From positions 2,170,001 to 2,234,000 of the forward strand of contig JANTQA010000030.1 in the NCBI GenBank assembly GCA_027625915.1: a DNA stretch of 64,000 nucleotides, given 5' to 3'. Source of the stretch: Anaeramoeba flamelloides. Its lineage: Eukaryota > Metamonada > Anaeramoebidae. A program made the position numbers and the translations under genes. The notes under the pieces are model-generated. The model saw only the letters and a program-made list of their open reading frames with translations. It was not told where the DNA came from and ran no database searches. This document shows positions 48,970 to 60,589 of this stretch, in pieces (position 1 is the stretch's first letter; every line of letters starts with the position of its first letter).

Positions 48970-51011
48970 AAAAGAAAGAAAAGATTAATATGTAAATTTA
49001 CAAAAAATGATCAAGTTTGTTGCTAATTTTAATTGTTTTTCTCAAAATCTTTAAAAGTATTAAAAGTTTGTACCTCTATGTTGGATTGGATTTTCGGAAA
49101 GGAGTTGGTTATTAATTGAAAATCGAAAAAACTAACTTTTCTTACTTGGAAAGTGCTAATTTCAAATTATGGCAAATTTTTTTGTTTTTTTAAGGTCTAG
49201 AGTTGCAATTGAAATTTGACATACAGTATGATAAAAGAAGATAATGGTGGTTATTAAATCTTAAAAATATTTATCAAGTTCGATATAAAAAAGGTAAAAA
49301 TTTACTTTTTTCTATATTTTTCTTTTGTTTGGAAATCCTTGTATCTCAAAATGAAAAAAAGGTCGGCAAAAAACTTTTTTGATATGAAATTCCTTCCGAT
49401 ATGAAAATTTCCTACCTTTAGTTGTTGTTAATAATTATCTAATCCATTTTTTCAAATGTGGTCTAATAATTTAGAGGGTTTTAAATTTACACATTTGGTT
49501 AAAAAAGAGAAAAATAGAAAAAAATTGCAATTATTGTTTGTTATTATCAGGTTAAGTTTAAATATCGACAAATTACTGGTGGGGGGGGGGATTATTTACA
49601 ATTGTATAAAATACATCAAAATCGCCCTTTTCAAAAAAGGATATTCCCTTTTTATCAACCTGATTTATTTTAATATAATTTTAACTAAAAAATATTATAA
49701 ATTATTTTTAAAAATTTAATTTACATTCAATTTTTTAATTCAAAAAATCTGACCATAATTTTCCCATTTACACACCACAATCCGTTTGAAAAAAATAAAC
49801 CATTGTGTTTTCCGAGAAACAAAAAACGGGACAAAAAAAATAATTGGATAACAAAAATACATCAAATGTGTTGAGTAGCTGGCAACGAGGGTTCTATCGA
49901 AAAATCAAATAATGTGAAATGTTATGATGAAAAGATTTTTTGGTAACTTCAAATCAAGAAAAAATAAATTCAAACCCAAAAAAACACACACTAAATAACA
50001 ATTAATTAATAAGAGTATTATGATTTATGGGGACAATTCAACAATATATTTGACTTAATGATCAAAACTCATATAAAACCGGATTTTTTCAAGGTTATGT
50101 TATTTATTGTGATTTTTTGGAAATGGTCTTCATTTTTTTACAAGAAAATCTGCATTCTTTTTCTTTTTAATTTGTGCATTTTTTAATAAGTTTGTTTGAG
50201 TTTATCTATTTCAAAATTTCTTTCTAAATCTTGATTACAAAATCGATATCTAATTCTCTTTAGATTCTTGATGATAATATTTTTTATGAATGTGTCTTTT
50301 TAATTAAATTTGGGTTTTATCAAAAAGTTTAAAGATAATTTGATGAATAACCAATTTAATGGTTATTTTCCGAAAAAAATATCAAATAATGGAAAATAAA
50401 TACGAAATAGGGGTCTTTGAATGAATTTTAACAAATAATTATTGAGATATATAAAGATTAAATTATAATAAATTGAAAAAAATAATTTTTGTTTATTTAT
50501 TTATTTAGAGAAAGGGGTGATTTTTAAAAATTGTATCAAGTTAAAAAAATAAGAGAAGAAAAATAATTAAAATTTCCATATAAATAATAATAATATCATT
50601 TACATGACCAAAGGTAAAACATCTCTATTATCTTTAGATGTTCTATTATTTGTCAGAATTGAAGAAAATCCTTGAATTTACTAAATCATTTCAAATTCTA
50701 GAAAACTGACTTTAGCAATTTTTAAATTTAATAAATTGAAAATAATTTCTACAATTTTCGTTTTATTTCTTAATTAACAAAAACCTAGGTACATTTCCCA
50801 ACTGGTAGAATTCAACACTCATTATAATTATAATTATATATTTTCATTTTTAAGAAGTTTTAAATTCTTTTAGAATCCCAATTAATTTTATTGTTAATTC
50901 TTTGATTAAATTTAATTAGTTTTTCTAGATAATTTTTTAAATTTATTTTTGAATTTAAATTTCTTTTTATTGATAGAAATTACTAAATTTTGGAATTTCA
51001 ATTCTGATTTA
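48970..51011. other. intergenic, 5' flank of the Rab gene
   Basis: 2 kb of AT-rich DNA with a G10 run at 49580-49589 and a family G-like fragment at 50625-50800. The 87-codon frame at 49456-49719 is not supported. Confidence 0.5.
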
Positions 51012-51212
51012 TACATTCAGTTTCACTTTTAAGGCACAAACTTTCAACGAAATTTAAGGCACAAAAAAATCTTAAATTAAGGCACAAAATTTGTAATTTT
51101 TTTTTTTAAAATTTTTTTTTACTATAATTTAAATTTTGTGCTTTAATTTGAGATTTTTTTTGTGCCTTAAATTTCGTTGAAATTTTGTGCCTTAAAAGTG
51201 AAACTGACTGTA
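51012..51212. mobile_element. ~200 bp mariner-like MITE family D, copy 2
   Basis: Left TACATTCAGTTTCACTTTTA then AGGCACAAACTTTCAACGAA; right in reverse TACAGTCAGTTTCACTTTTA. The two halves are nearly complementary; TA at each edge. Confidence 0.85.
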
Positions 51213-52493
51213 GATAAGAATGTTTTTTTTTCGATTTATTTTACATATTTCAAAATGCACCTGTTAACCCAGGAATTAAAATAATTTAGTATTGCAATTT
51301 TATTGTTGTATATTTCTAAACCATATGTTAACAAAGTTGTTATTGTCGTAAATTTCTCAAGCGGTTAAATTTCTTCAATTTAAAACAAATTTTTTTCTAC
51401 ACATACACAATCAATTTAATTCTATTTAATCTAATTTGTGATATATTTTATAACCCTCTATATTTGAGAGAGTAAAGATTTTGTATTATTCTTGTTGGAA
51501 AAATAACCCAATTTCGAATTGAAAAAAACGAACAAAAAAATCTGTGAGATCTCAAAAAACGTCAAAGAGTGAAACTTCAAAACCAACAAAGTTGTTTTCA
51601 AAAATATATATTCTAGCTATTCTAAATAGATATGTGGGTGCCTATCTTTTAGCACTTTTTTCGAAAAATGTACTCTTGGGTGTTAGTTGATTTTTAGAGT
51701 TCGATTACTTTTAACATATTGGAGAGTTTTTGATTGAGTATTCAGCACTCATTAAAATTATAAATTTTTTTTAATCCATTTCAGGAAATAATTTTTTTCA
51801 ACATATTAACACAGCACTTATGGTTTACAAGCCCTTAAAGTGGAAAAATGATTATTGGTGTCAAAATAATGTGTGTTGAAACGGTTAATCCATGTTTCAA
51901 AATAAAAAGGTGTTTTTTAGTTATAGAGGGCCTTTACCTTAACCTCAAATGAAATTTCCAATAAACCATCAGTAAATTATTAAAGAGGTTTCTTAAAGTT
52001 ATTTTGTTTAGAATAAAATTCTAAAAATCAAGGATCAAATTATAAAATTTATCTCGCAAAATAAAGTTGATTTTGGGAGAAATTTTTATTATCAAAAAAA
52101 CAAAGGAATTCCAAAACATTTTACGCAAAATTTTAACAAAGTTCATTAATAATTTGTATTTTATTGAAAATATCAAGCGGTTTACTTTTCAAATTGATTT
52201 GAACTTTGGTATACTATTGGGTAGTAAATTATATATTCCATTGGTACAAGAAGAAAAAAAAAGCACGGACAATATTTTGAAACACGGATTATTGCCTTAT
52301 TTTATAGACATTATTTTGATCACTTTAGTGGTTAAATCAAAACATATTAATTTGGAATCGAAATGAAGAGTTACATATAAAAATTTGAATTTGACTTGGT
52401 TAACAAATTTTAGATAATCTATTTTGTAAACATAAAATATTTATCCAAAATAGATTTGTATTGAAATACTACATTTTTTTGAAACATAATAAA
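51213..52493. other. intergenic, no confident gene
   Basis: A 99-codon open stretch (52067-52366, +) has mixed composition but no ATG start and no recognisable domain. I do not call it. Confidence 0.45.
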
Positions 52494-52946
52494 GTATTAG
52501 CGTTTTGGAAAAAAAGTGAAACAGGAAAAAAAGTTCAACAGGGTTTTTAATTGGGAACATTACTGAAAATGAAAAGTAAAATCAATAAAAAGAAGAAACC
52601 AATTAACTTCAAATAATAATGCATTATATTATTTTCAATCAACCCAACAAATAAAATTTAAATCTGCTTGATTTATCGAAATTGTTGAATGTGGTTTTGG
52701 AGATCGCAAAAATAATCAATTTTTTGTACAAATTTTTTAATAATTGATTAATCAAAGAAAAGCCCCAAACTACAAGATAGTATTTAAAAAAACTGTTATT
52801 GTGGTGAATACTTGATTTTGTCTTTATTTATTTATTTATTCTTTTTTTCATTGATCTTACTTTTTCATTTTCATTAAGGTTCCCAATTAAAAAACTGTAT
52901 TTCACTTTTTTTGCAGTTTCACTTTTTTTCCACAACGTTTAATATT
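52494..52946. mobile_element. ~450 bp MITE family E, copy 2
   Basis: TATTAGCGTTTTGGAAAAAA at the left; the right in reverse reads TATTAAACGTTGTGGAAAAA. The interior matches 10641-11075 and 56085-56410. Confidence 0.8.
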
Positions 52947-54139
52947 TTTTTAGAATAATTTTTTGGAAAATTCCAATTTCAAATTTGAATTCTAAAGTAC
53001 ATAAAAAACGTTATTTAGTTTAGACTAAGACGATAAACAGTCTTTAATTGCTTTTTTTGATTAGTGTACTTTACATAAAAAATTACATCTTTTTTAAGCA
53101 CCGGGGATTCTGTATTTTTTCATTTATGAGTTTTTCCTTTTGAGTTTATTTCTTACCAATTGGGTTTGAAAAAAATACAAATAAGACCTGGAAAGAAAAC
53201 CATTTATAACTTGAATGATTTGGTAGTAATTAGATTTTATCTTTTGTGATTGAAGAAAATAACAAAAAAGGAAATTTATTTTCTTGACTCATTGAATTAA
53301 TTGTTTAATTTCCATTTTATTTCTTAAAACTGTTTTTTTTTTTGTGAGGTGTGTTACACTCCATACCGAAAAAAAGGAGTTGTACTTTTTCAAAGGAAAA
53401 AATTTAAAGGAAATTTTAATTTTTACAAAAAAATTTAAGTTTTTCTTTAATTGTTTAAATTCTCAAGAAAAAACAAACAAACTCAACTCTCTCTTTGTGT
53501 GATCTTTAAATCTTTTTGATTTTTATCCCTAAAAAATAATAAAACGTTGAGAAATATTTTTCTTTTTTTTTTCACTTTTTAACAAAAACTTTTGGGAGTT
53601 TGTAGAGACAAAATAATCAATCTAGAGCTGATTTTAACAATCTTCTATTCAAATTAAGATGTGTATATTCATTAAAATAAATTCTGTAAAAATACATTAT
53701 CCCCGTAGACTACTCCATAAGAAAGGGTTTACAATTGCTTGAATCATTTCAACAATTTTTTGAGAAAAAACTGAATGAGTACGTTGCACTTTTTATTTTT
53801 AAATTAGAATTACTCGAAAAACAGAAGTACACCACTAACATTTTAAATTATTTTGATCGAAATAAGAAATTTTTTACAACTTCAAATTGTTTGACAATTC
53901 TTGGTGTATCATTAGATTTTTAAATAAAAGTTAAAGGATAAAAAATTAAATCATGTTTAATTGTGAAGGGGTAAATTGAATCCATTGTAAATTTAACTAA
54001 AAAATAAACTTTTTTTTTCCAAAAAATTTAAAAACTTATGAGGAGAGTCAAAAAGGTTGTTTTTGAAAAACAAAATGTTTCCTTTTTAAAGACAAATTTT
54101 ATTAAGACTTTCATAATTTATTTTTTTCTTATTTGGAAA
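52947..54139. other. intergenic, 5' flank of the ACR3-ArsC gene
   Basis: AT-rich. The open frame at 53735-53923 lacks an ATG and a family match. No promoter motif recognised. Confidence 0.5.
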
Positions 54140-55846
54140 ATGTTAAAAAAAAAGCTTTCGAAAAAAGATCAGTACTTAACACTGTGGATCCTAACTGCGA
54201 TGGTCTTTGGTGTCTTATTATCCCTGATACCAGGCATCAAAGAGTTACACAAAAGCGTCACTGTTGGCACTACCTCGATCCCGATTGCGATTGGGCTAAT
54301 CCTAATGATGTACCCACCTTTAGCAAAAGTGGAGTATGAGAAGATTCCACAGATCTTGAAACAAAACAAGAAGTTGCTCTTGTTTTCTATCTTTCAAAAT
54401 TGGATTTTAGGGCCCTTCTTGATGTATTTCTTTGCATGTATGACGCTTTATGATCAGCCCGAATTGATGGAAGGTGTGATCTTGATTGGGCTTGCGAATT
54501 GTATTGCGATGGTGATTGTGTGGAACGACCTGGCACGTGGAAACAGGGAATTAGCAGCATCATTGGTTGCTCTGAATTCGCTTTTCCAGTTAACCCTCTT
54601 CAGTGTCTATGCCTTTTTCTTTATGCAAGTGTTGCCAAAAGCAATGGGCCTGCCGAGTTCATCGGAAAAGGGAATCCCAATGTCTGATGTTGCTATTTCT
54701 GTTGCGATCTATCTAGGTATCCCCTTCTTTGGTGGTTTATTTACAAGACTCATTTTTGTCAAGCTTAAGAAGATGGACAGCTATAGGAAATACATCTCGA
54801 GAATTAGCCCCTTAACCTTGATCTTTTTATTATTTACAATCATTGCCATGTTCTCTCTAAAGGGCGAAGACGTGATCAGAATTCCCCTCCTAACTTTACG
54901 TGTTGCAGTACCTTTGCTACTTTTCTTTGTTGTGCTTTTTTTTTTCTCATTTTGGTTTTGCAAAAAGTTCTTGAAAAGCGATTACCCTTATGCCGTTTCA
55001 ATTTCCTTCACAGCTGCCAGTAACAATTTTGAATTAGCAATTGCGACAGCAATTGGAGTGTTTGGCATCGAAAGTAATCAGTCATTTGCTGCCACGATCG
55101 GGCCGCTTGTTGAAGTACCAGTGATGCTGCTACTTGTGCACGCTGCTTTTTGGCTCGAAAGGAAATGGTACAAGCCACCAAAGCAAATCATGATCGTGTG
55201 CAGGGAAAACAAATGCCGATCACAAATCTTACAGGCATGGATCGAGTACTTTGTCGAGGACGATCCTAACCTCAACCTCATCTGTTGCAGCTCAGGGAGC
55301 CATGTTAAAAAGGAAACCAATCCACACCCCTTAGCAGTAATGGTAATGAAGGAAGAAGGCATCAATATGAAAAATATGAGAACTTGTAATATGAAAAAAT
55401 ACGAGAAGGTCACTTTTGATATTGTAATCCTCGTCTGTAACGACGAAGCTTGCCCCTGTATAACAAACTCTAAAAAGGTTATCAATAAGCCATTCCCTGA
55501 TCCTGGTATGAGTGAGGATTTGGAAGATTTTAGAAAAATTAGAGACATGCTACGTGACTATGCTATAGAACTAATCAGTGGATGGAAAAAAGAAGGCTTT
55601 GGGACAATAAAAGATCAAAATAGTGATGACAGCGATGAAGAAAATATTAAATTAATGGAGAAAGATGACTTGGATGATAAATCTCAAGATGAATTCAAGA
55701 CAATAGACATTAACAATAAAAATAATGAATCAGAATCAGAATCCGATAAACCAAAAGATATAAAAGATAATGAAGTTGATGATGATGATGATGATGAAGA
55801 AGAAAAAGAAAAAGAAAAAGAAAAATCAGACTCAAATTCAGACTAA
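54140..55846 (+). CDS. ACR3: ACR3 arsenite exporter fused to ArsC (LMW-PTP type) arsenate reductase
   Basis: 568 residues, intronless. Residues ~10-345 are a ten-helix ACR3 carrier: LILMMYPPLAKVEYEKI, NWILGPFLMYF, the signature ANCIAMVIVWND with the conserved Cys121, and FTAASNNFELAIATAIG. Residues ~349-485 are a low-molecular-weight phosphatase-fold reductase: P-loop C354-RENKC-R360 (CX5R plus Ser), and FPDPG with the DPX loop acid. An acidic tail follows (~495-568, Asp/Glu/Lys/Ser). The family logic is that ArsC turns arsenate into arsenite and ACR3 pumps arsenite out, here in one chain. The same fusion is known in actinobacteria such as mycobacteria. G+C is clearly above the neighbours. 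I start at 54140 (MLKKKLSKKDQ); an in-frame ATG at 54038 adds 34 hydrophobic residues unlike the family. TAA stop. Confidence 0.93.
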   Translation: MLKKKLSKKDQYLTLWILTAMVFGVLLSLIPGIKELHKSVTVGTTSIPIAIGLILMMYPPLAKVEYEKIPQILKQNKKLLLFSIFQNWILGPFLMYFFACMTLYDQPELMEGVILIGLANCIAMVIVWNDLARGNRELAASLVALNSLFQLTLFSVYAFFFMQVLPKAMGLPSSSEKGIPMSDVAISVAIYLGIPFFGGLFTRLIFVKLKKMDSYRKYISRISPLTLIFLLFTIIAMFSLKGEDVIRIPLLTLRVAVPLLLFFVVLFFFSFWFCKKFLKSDYPYAVSISFTAASNNFELAIATAIGVFGIESNQSFAATIGPLVEVPVMLLLVHAAFWLERKWYKPPKQIMIVCRENKCRSQILQAWIEYFVEDDPNLNLICCSSGSHVKKETNPHPLAVMVMKEEGINMKNMRTCNMKKYEKVTFDIVILVCNDEACPCITNSKKVINKPFPDPGMSEDLEDFRKIRDMLRDYAIELISGWKKEGFGTIKDQNSDDSDEENIKLMEKDDLDDKSQDEFKTIDINNKNNESESESDKPKDIKDNEVDDDDDDEEEKEKEKEKSDSNSD

Positions 55847-56084
55847 GATTTTTATTTTAATATATAAAAAAAAGAGTATCTTCAGTAACAATTAAACTAT
55901 TAATATTTAAGAAACAAAATAAAATAGTTTAGTTTTTTATAATAAAAAAATATTTCTTACCAAACAAATAAATTATTTACTTTTGCAATTTTTTTCATAA
56001 TAGTTTTTTTTGATTTCTGAAATGAAAATGAACAATGTTTTTTAAATAATTTTATGAATACAATACGTAGTTGTTTTGAAAAAA
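55847..56084. other. 3' flank of the ACR3-ArsC gene
   Basis: Short AT-rich spacer before a MITE remnant. Nothing recognised. Confidence 0.4.
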
Positions 56085-56410
56085 GTAATAAGCGTTCTGG
56101 AATAAAAGTGAAATACAGATTTTAATTGGAAACATTACCTGAAAATGAAAAAGTAAGATCAATTAATAAAAGAATAAACAAATCAATAAAGACAAAATGA
56201 AGGATTCAACCTATGTAAAGTTTTTTTAATACTATCTTTCGGTATGGGGGTTTTCTTTGATTGATCAATTATTAGAAATTTGTATATAAAAAGTTAAAAT
56301 TTTGGTGATCTCTAAAACCACAAAAATAATTTCAATATGAAAGTAGAATTAAATTGAATTTCTTGGGTTGATTGAAAATAATATAATGCATTATTATTTG
56401 AAGTTAATTG
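56085..56410. mobile_element. MITE family E, copy 3 (truncated)
   Basis: Starts TAATAAGCGTTCTGGAATAA and runs in part in the opposite sense to copies 1 and 2 (GTGATCTCTAAAACCACAAA, ATAATGCATTATTATTTGAA). It stops without its second end, where a family F element begins. Confidence 0.65.
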
Positions 56411-56790
56411 TACACGTATAAATATGTATGTTGTAAAAATAGAATTTTTACAATCTTCAAGATAAATAAAGAGTTAAATGTATTTATCCAAATTTTGAGA
56501 ATAGTAAATATTATATCTGTTTATCTAAAAAGACTAATAATATTTTTAATCAAAAAATCGTTTGGTGAACACCAATCTCTATTGATTTAGAAAAAAATAT
56601 CATTTTCCAAACAAATTATTACTATTCACCAAATGATTTTATAAATTGAAAATACATTCTAGCTCAAAAATCAAAAATGAAGTTACGTTTACTATTACCA
56701 AAATGTAGATAAATGCATGAAACTCTTTGTTTTTCTCGAAAAATGAAAAAAATCTATTTTTTATAACATTCCATATTTAGACTTGTCAAT
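56411..56790. mobile_element. ~380 bp TIR element family F, copy 2
   Basis: TACACGTATAAATATGTATG then TTTTTACAATCTTCAAGATA at the left; TTTTTTATAACATTCCATAT then TTAGACTTGT at the right, inverted. Matches 34733-35114 in the interior (AATCAAAAAATCGTTTGGTG against AATCAAAAAACCCTTTGGTG). Confidence 0.7.
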
Positions 56791-57915
56791 CAAATTTTAA
56801 CATACCGAAAAATACGAATATGTACAATATTCTTCTTTAATTGATTTTTTTTTTCTGTAAATTATTTGAAAATTTATTATTTTTCTAATCTTAATGTTCA
56901 ATCTAAAGTTCATTCATTTTAACTTATTTCAAAAAAAAAAAATAATCCACAAATAGATGTTTTTTTTCAAAAATTGTTTTTTTTTAGAAAAGGTGATATT
57001 CGAATCTTAATTAGTTCAATAGTAATCTTTTCTTAATTAAATAAAAATATCATAACTTTGAAAAAATAATTTATAAAAGATGTTTAACAGAAATCCAATA
57101 TGAAGTTTTGACTAAATTTAATTTTCATAATATATTTTTTCCTAGAAGTGAATATTACTTTTTTCATTCATCTATTATCCAAAAAATCAACAATGGCCCT
57201 GGAACAATTAAATTTAATATTCTTACATTTATTTAAAATAAATTCTTTTTAGTTGAAATTTTAGACATAAAAATTAAAACTTTAAAAATCTGGTAAATTC
57301 ATAATCAATGATATATGATTTATCAGTATTTTCCAATTAACTTATTTTTAGAATAAAATAATTTTGTTGCCAATGAATTTTCCTTCAGAAAAAATATCAG
57401 AACCAAAAACCTGTCATATTTTATTATATATTAGTTTTTTTAGAAATAGAATTAAAATTTGCTATTCTTCTAAACTAATTAATACAGAAAATATTTTTAC
57501 AAATCGATCGAATTATACCTGATCAAGATAATATTTCCTTTATCTTGTTTCAATAAATTGAAAATTTTTACTATTATTATATCATAATTGATTTACATTT
57601 GAATATTTACTGTTCATCTATTAATGTGTTAAAAAACAAAAAAAAATAAATAAAAATATTAGAATAACACAATTTAAAATGTTTGAAATAATAATTATCG
57701 ATTTAATTTTCAATTATAAAAATACAATTTTGTTGTTATTAACAATAAAAATCAAAATAAATCAAAAAAAAAAAAAAATTACGAAGCTTTTTTTCGGAAA
57801 AAAGGGCACACCACTCAAATCATCCGCACAATTGAATTTGATTGTTAATAAGTTAATTACTTTTGGGTGATTTTTATTTTAATTATTCATTTTTTCATTT
57901 TTTGGTTTTTTATTT
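56791..57915. other. intergenic, no confident gene
   Basis: AT-rich. Around 57790-57870 (+) a richer patch encodes FFGKKGTPLKSSAQLNLIVN in an open frame that stops just before the next ATG at 57916. It may be a fragment of an upstream exon, but I cannot extend it. Confidence 0.4.
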
Positions 57916-58350
57916 ATGGATATTGAACAGTTGGAAAATGAAAAACCAAGATTAGAAGAAACAAATTTTGAAATGATCTTCCAGTATAAAACTAGAAACA
58001 GTTTAAGTTTGATTTCGAATGAGCTAGATATAGGAATTAAGAAAGACCATTATCGGATTGATGTATGGAACAAAGAAAAAAAAAAAAAAAAAAAAAAAAC
58101 AATTCCAACAAAATACCCAGATGAATTACTGCTTTATATTGAACATGAGACTTTAAAGAACGAAAATTTGACGTGTAAAGAGTTATCAATAAAATTTAAA
58201 GAACTTTTTCCCAATTCACCTTGTTCAAAGGTTTTTATTGATTTTATAATTTTTTTCCCTACAATTTACAAAACGAGATTTCTCATTTCAAACGAAATAG
58301 AACATAAATTTTTAAAATCTTTAATTTTAATTTTTATTATTTTATTTTAA
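57916..58350 (+). CDS. unrecognised 144-residue protein with a possible helix-turn-helix
   Basis: The frame opens MDIEQLENEKPRLEETNFEM. A 19-base A run near 58078 gives a Lys run in the middle. Residues ~72-108 (PDELLLYIEHE, NLTCKELSIKFKELFPNSP) have the spacing of a helix-turn-helix like those in DNA-binding and transposase N-termini, but this is a weak resemblance. The codons from 58230 on (after SKV) turn AT-rich and hydrophobic, and AAAG|GTTTTT there could be a splice donor, with an AG at 58292 after which only four codons remain. So the last ~40 residues may not be real. It faces WDR12 tail to tail with about 290 bases between. I do not know its role. Confidence 0.45.
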   Translation: MDIEQLENEKPRLEETNFEMIFQYKTRNSLSLISNELDIGIKKDHYRIDVWNKEKKKKKKKTIPTKYPDELLLYIEHETLKNENLTCKELSIKFKELFPNSPCSKVFIDFIIFFPTIYKTRFLISNEIEHKFLKSLILIFIILF

Positions 58351-58636
58351 TGAGTTTTAAAGGTTCAGTTGAGTTGTTTTTTTTTATGTTTTAAAGAGTT
58401 TCTTATCTTTTAGAATGATACTACAATTAATTTGAATTAATTATGAATAATTCTTTAAAATTTCTGTGCCCTTTTATTTGAAAAAGAGTTTACTGTTGAG
58501 AGAAGACTTATTTATTCCAAAAAAAAAATAATTCATTATAATTTAACAAAATTTAAAAAATGATTCTAAAAAAAAAATAAAATCAATAAATGAATAAAAA
58601 GATAAATCTGTCGGATTTTTAGTTTCAAAAAAGAAA
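58351..58636. other. spacer between convergent genes
   Basis: AT-rich spacer. It contains GTGCCCTTTTATTTGAAAAA then GAGTTTAC near 58467, similar to the repeat terminus seen at 3718, 4742 and 47172. Confidence 0.4.
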
Positions 58637-60007
58637 TTAAATTATTTTATTAATTTTAACTTTTTTGTCTGCAGAAGCTGATAGCAAAGTACTTGAGTCA
58701 TTCCAATCTATCATTAAAACTTTATCGATGTGTTTGTTTTTTGTAATCATTGCTGAAGGAGTTTGTGATCTAAAATCCCAAATTTTTACAGAGTTATCAT
58801 ACCCACAGGAAGCGAAATGGTATTGGCTTTTTGGCCTCCAAGAAATTGAAGGTATCCAACTCGTATGTGCCTTTATTGAAGATAAACGGATCAGGCTATC
58901 GTTTTCCTGTTCTTTGGACGAGACACGTTCGTCCCAGATCCTAATTGCAGAATCTGTGTGAGCTGATATTAAGTAATTATTATTTGAATTTTCACCTAAC
59001 TCAAAAGAAAGAATCGAATTTGGTGTTCGTTGTTCCCAAACAGCAATACCCTTTTCAATATCGAATTTCCTTAGACAATGGTCTGTTGAACTTGTATATA
59101 TAAATTCCTGCTCTCTCCATTTTAAGCAAGTAACTCTTTGTTTGTGGCCTTTCAGTTGCCCGCGTGGGGGGATAAGTATAGACTCTGTTTCAAATTTATT
59201 TAAAATTCTTTTTCTTTTTATTTTATTGTCTTTGTCTTCTTTGTTAATTTCTTTTTCTTTTTCTTTTTCTTTTTCTTTTTCAATTACGGAATCAAGATTC
59301 CAAATTAAAATAGAACCATCAAAGGAACTACTTGAAAAATATTTTTCATTTGGTGAAACAGAGATGCTTTCGATTGGAGAGACATGCCCTTGAAATTCTT
59401 TGACAAGCGAAAACATTTTTAAATTTTGATCGATTTTCCATAGAATGATCCTTTGATCCATACCGCCACTTAACACATATTCATTACAATCCTTTTTGGC
59501 CCATTTAACAACTTTAACAGCATTCGAATGGCCCTTGATTACAATTTTTGGTGTTGCTTGATCAGCAATATCCCAAATTCGAATAAAAGAATCATAGCAT
59601 CCTGTTACAAATAAATTTGATTTTTTTGTGTTCTTTATTTTTCTTTTGATACAATGTACAGAACTAACCCAATCATCATGATTATATTGCCCAAGTGGTT
59701 CGGGGGCACTTAAAGAGTTTGTGTATTCAAGTTCAATGATCTTTTCTCCTGTTAATTCCAGTTTTAATAACATTTCACCCAAAGACGCCCGTAAGAATTC
59801 ATTTTGTAAAAGAAACTCAAAAATTTTTGTTTCCTCCAAGCCAAGTAGATGAGTGATAATTTCAGACAACCCAAACCTACTTAGGTTAAGTGGTAAATCA
59901 ATTGGTGTTTCTGGTACTTGGTATTTGAGTGGGAGATTTGTTTTAAAGATAACTTGCACTGTTTCACTTGAACTTTTTTCTGTTTCTTCGATATTCATTT
60001 TCAGCAA
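58637..60007 (-). CDS. WDR12: WDR12/Ytm1, ribosome biogenesis WD40 protein
   Basis: Single exon, 456 residues (453 if the second Met, at 59998, is used; it fits the family better). Residues ~17-95 are an NLE (ubiquitin-like) domain: VQVIFKTNLPLKYQVPETPI, LNLSRFGLSEIITHLLGLE and FEFLLQNEFLRASL. Then come HDDWVSSVHC and seven WD repeats (VTGCYDSFIRIWD, LSGGMDQRIILWK, SSSFDGSILIWN, TSSTDHCLRKFD, AHTDSAIRIWD, SCGYDNSVKIWD, SASADKKVKI). WDR12 joins PES1 and BOP1 in the PeBoW complex of 60S maturation; its NLE domain is pulled by the Midasin/Rea1 ATPase. A Glu/Lys repeat insert (EKEKEKEKEK) lies in a loop between blades, as elsewhere in this genome. TAA stop. Confidence 0.95.
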   Translation of the reverse strand: MLKMNIEETEKSSSETVQVIFKTNLPLKYQVPETPIDLPLNLSRFGLSEIITHLLGLEETKIFEFLLQNEFLRASLGEMLLKLELTGEKIIELEYTNSLSAPEPLGQYNHDDWVSSVHCIKRKIKNTKKSNLFVTGCYDSFIRIWDIADQATPKIVIKGHSNAVKVVKWAKKDCNEYVLSGGMDQRIILWKIDQNLKMFSLVKEFQGHVSPIESISVSPNEKYFSSSSFDGSILIWNLDSVIEKEKEKEKEKEINKEDKDNKIKRKRILNKFETESILIPPRGQLKGHKQRVTCLKWREQEFIYTSSTDHCLRKFDIEKGIAVWEQRTPNSILSFELGENSNNNYLISAHTDSAIRIWDERVSSKEQENDSLIRLSSIKAHTSWIPSISWRPKSQYHFASCGYDNSVKIWDFRSQTPSAMITKNKHIDKVLMIDWNDSSTLLSASADKKVKINKII

Positions 60008-60589
60008 AGATCAAGATGACGTAACTTTTAAAAAATAAAGTAAAAAAATGATAATGTTAATAATCATTTATATATTCCCAAGTGTTCTTTACAAAACCCC
60101 AATGGTAATTTTGATTGTTTGTTTTTAAAAACCTGGAATTTTGTTCTTTTTTTTCAACTCAGGGACTTGTACAAAAATATGTAAACTTTTTTTTTAATTG
60201 GAAAATGTTAACTTTGACAAATTAAATTTTTTTTTTTTCCTTATTTGAGATTTTATCTAAAAGTAAAAATCCAAACTTAAAAAATAATGTTGATTATTTG
60301 AACATCAAAAAAGTGAACCTAAACCTAAATTTAAGGATTTTCTATTAATATTCTTATAGTGGTTGCATTACTGGTACTTGAATTTTAAATGGGAAAAATT
60401 TTTCACTTCTTTATTTATAATTTCCTTTTCAAACAAAGCTACAAATTACAACTTACTTCTTTGAAAACACTATTTATTTCAAAAGTAGAATCTGGAAAAG
60501 GAAGTGAACAATTCTTCCTCATTTATAATTCAAATACCAGAATAACAAAAACACAATTCGTTTTATAAAATACTTTTGGATTTTCAAAT
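60008..60589. other. 5' flank of WDR12, with a small inverted repeat
   Basis: Arms at about 60370-60425 and 60495-60545 are imperfect inverted copies (CTGGTACTTGAATTTTAAAT against the complement of ATTTATAATTCAAATACCAG). No gene. Confidence 0.5.

Noticed and set aside
52067-52366. 99-codon frame with mixed composition
   Set aside because: No ATG at its start, no domain, and no splice partner that I could find.
55078-55548. 156-codon minus-strand frame inside the ACR3-ArsC gene
   Set aside because: It is antisense to the conserved ArsC domain and has no motif of its own.
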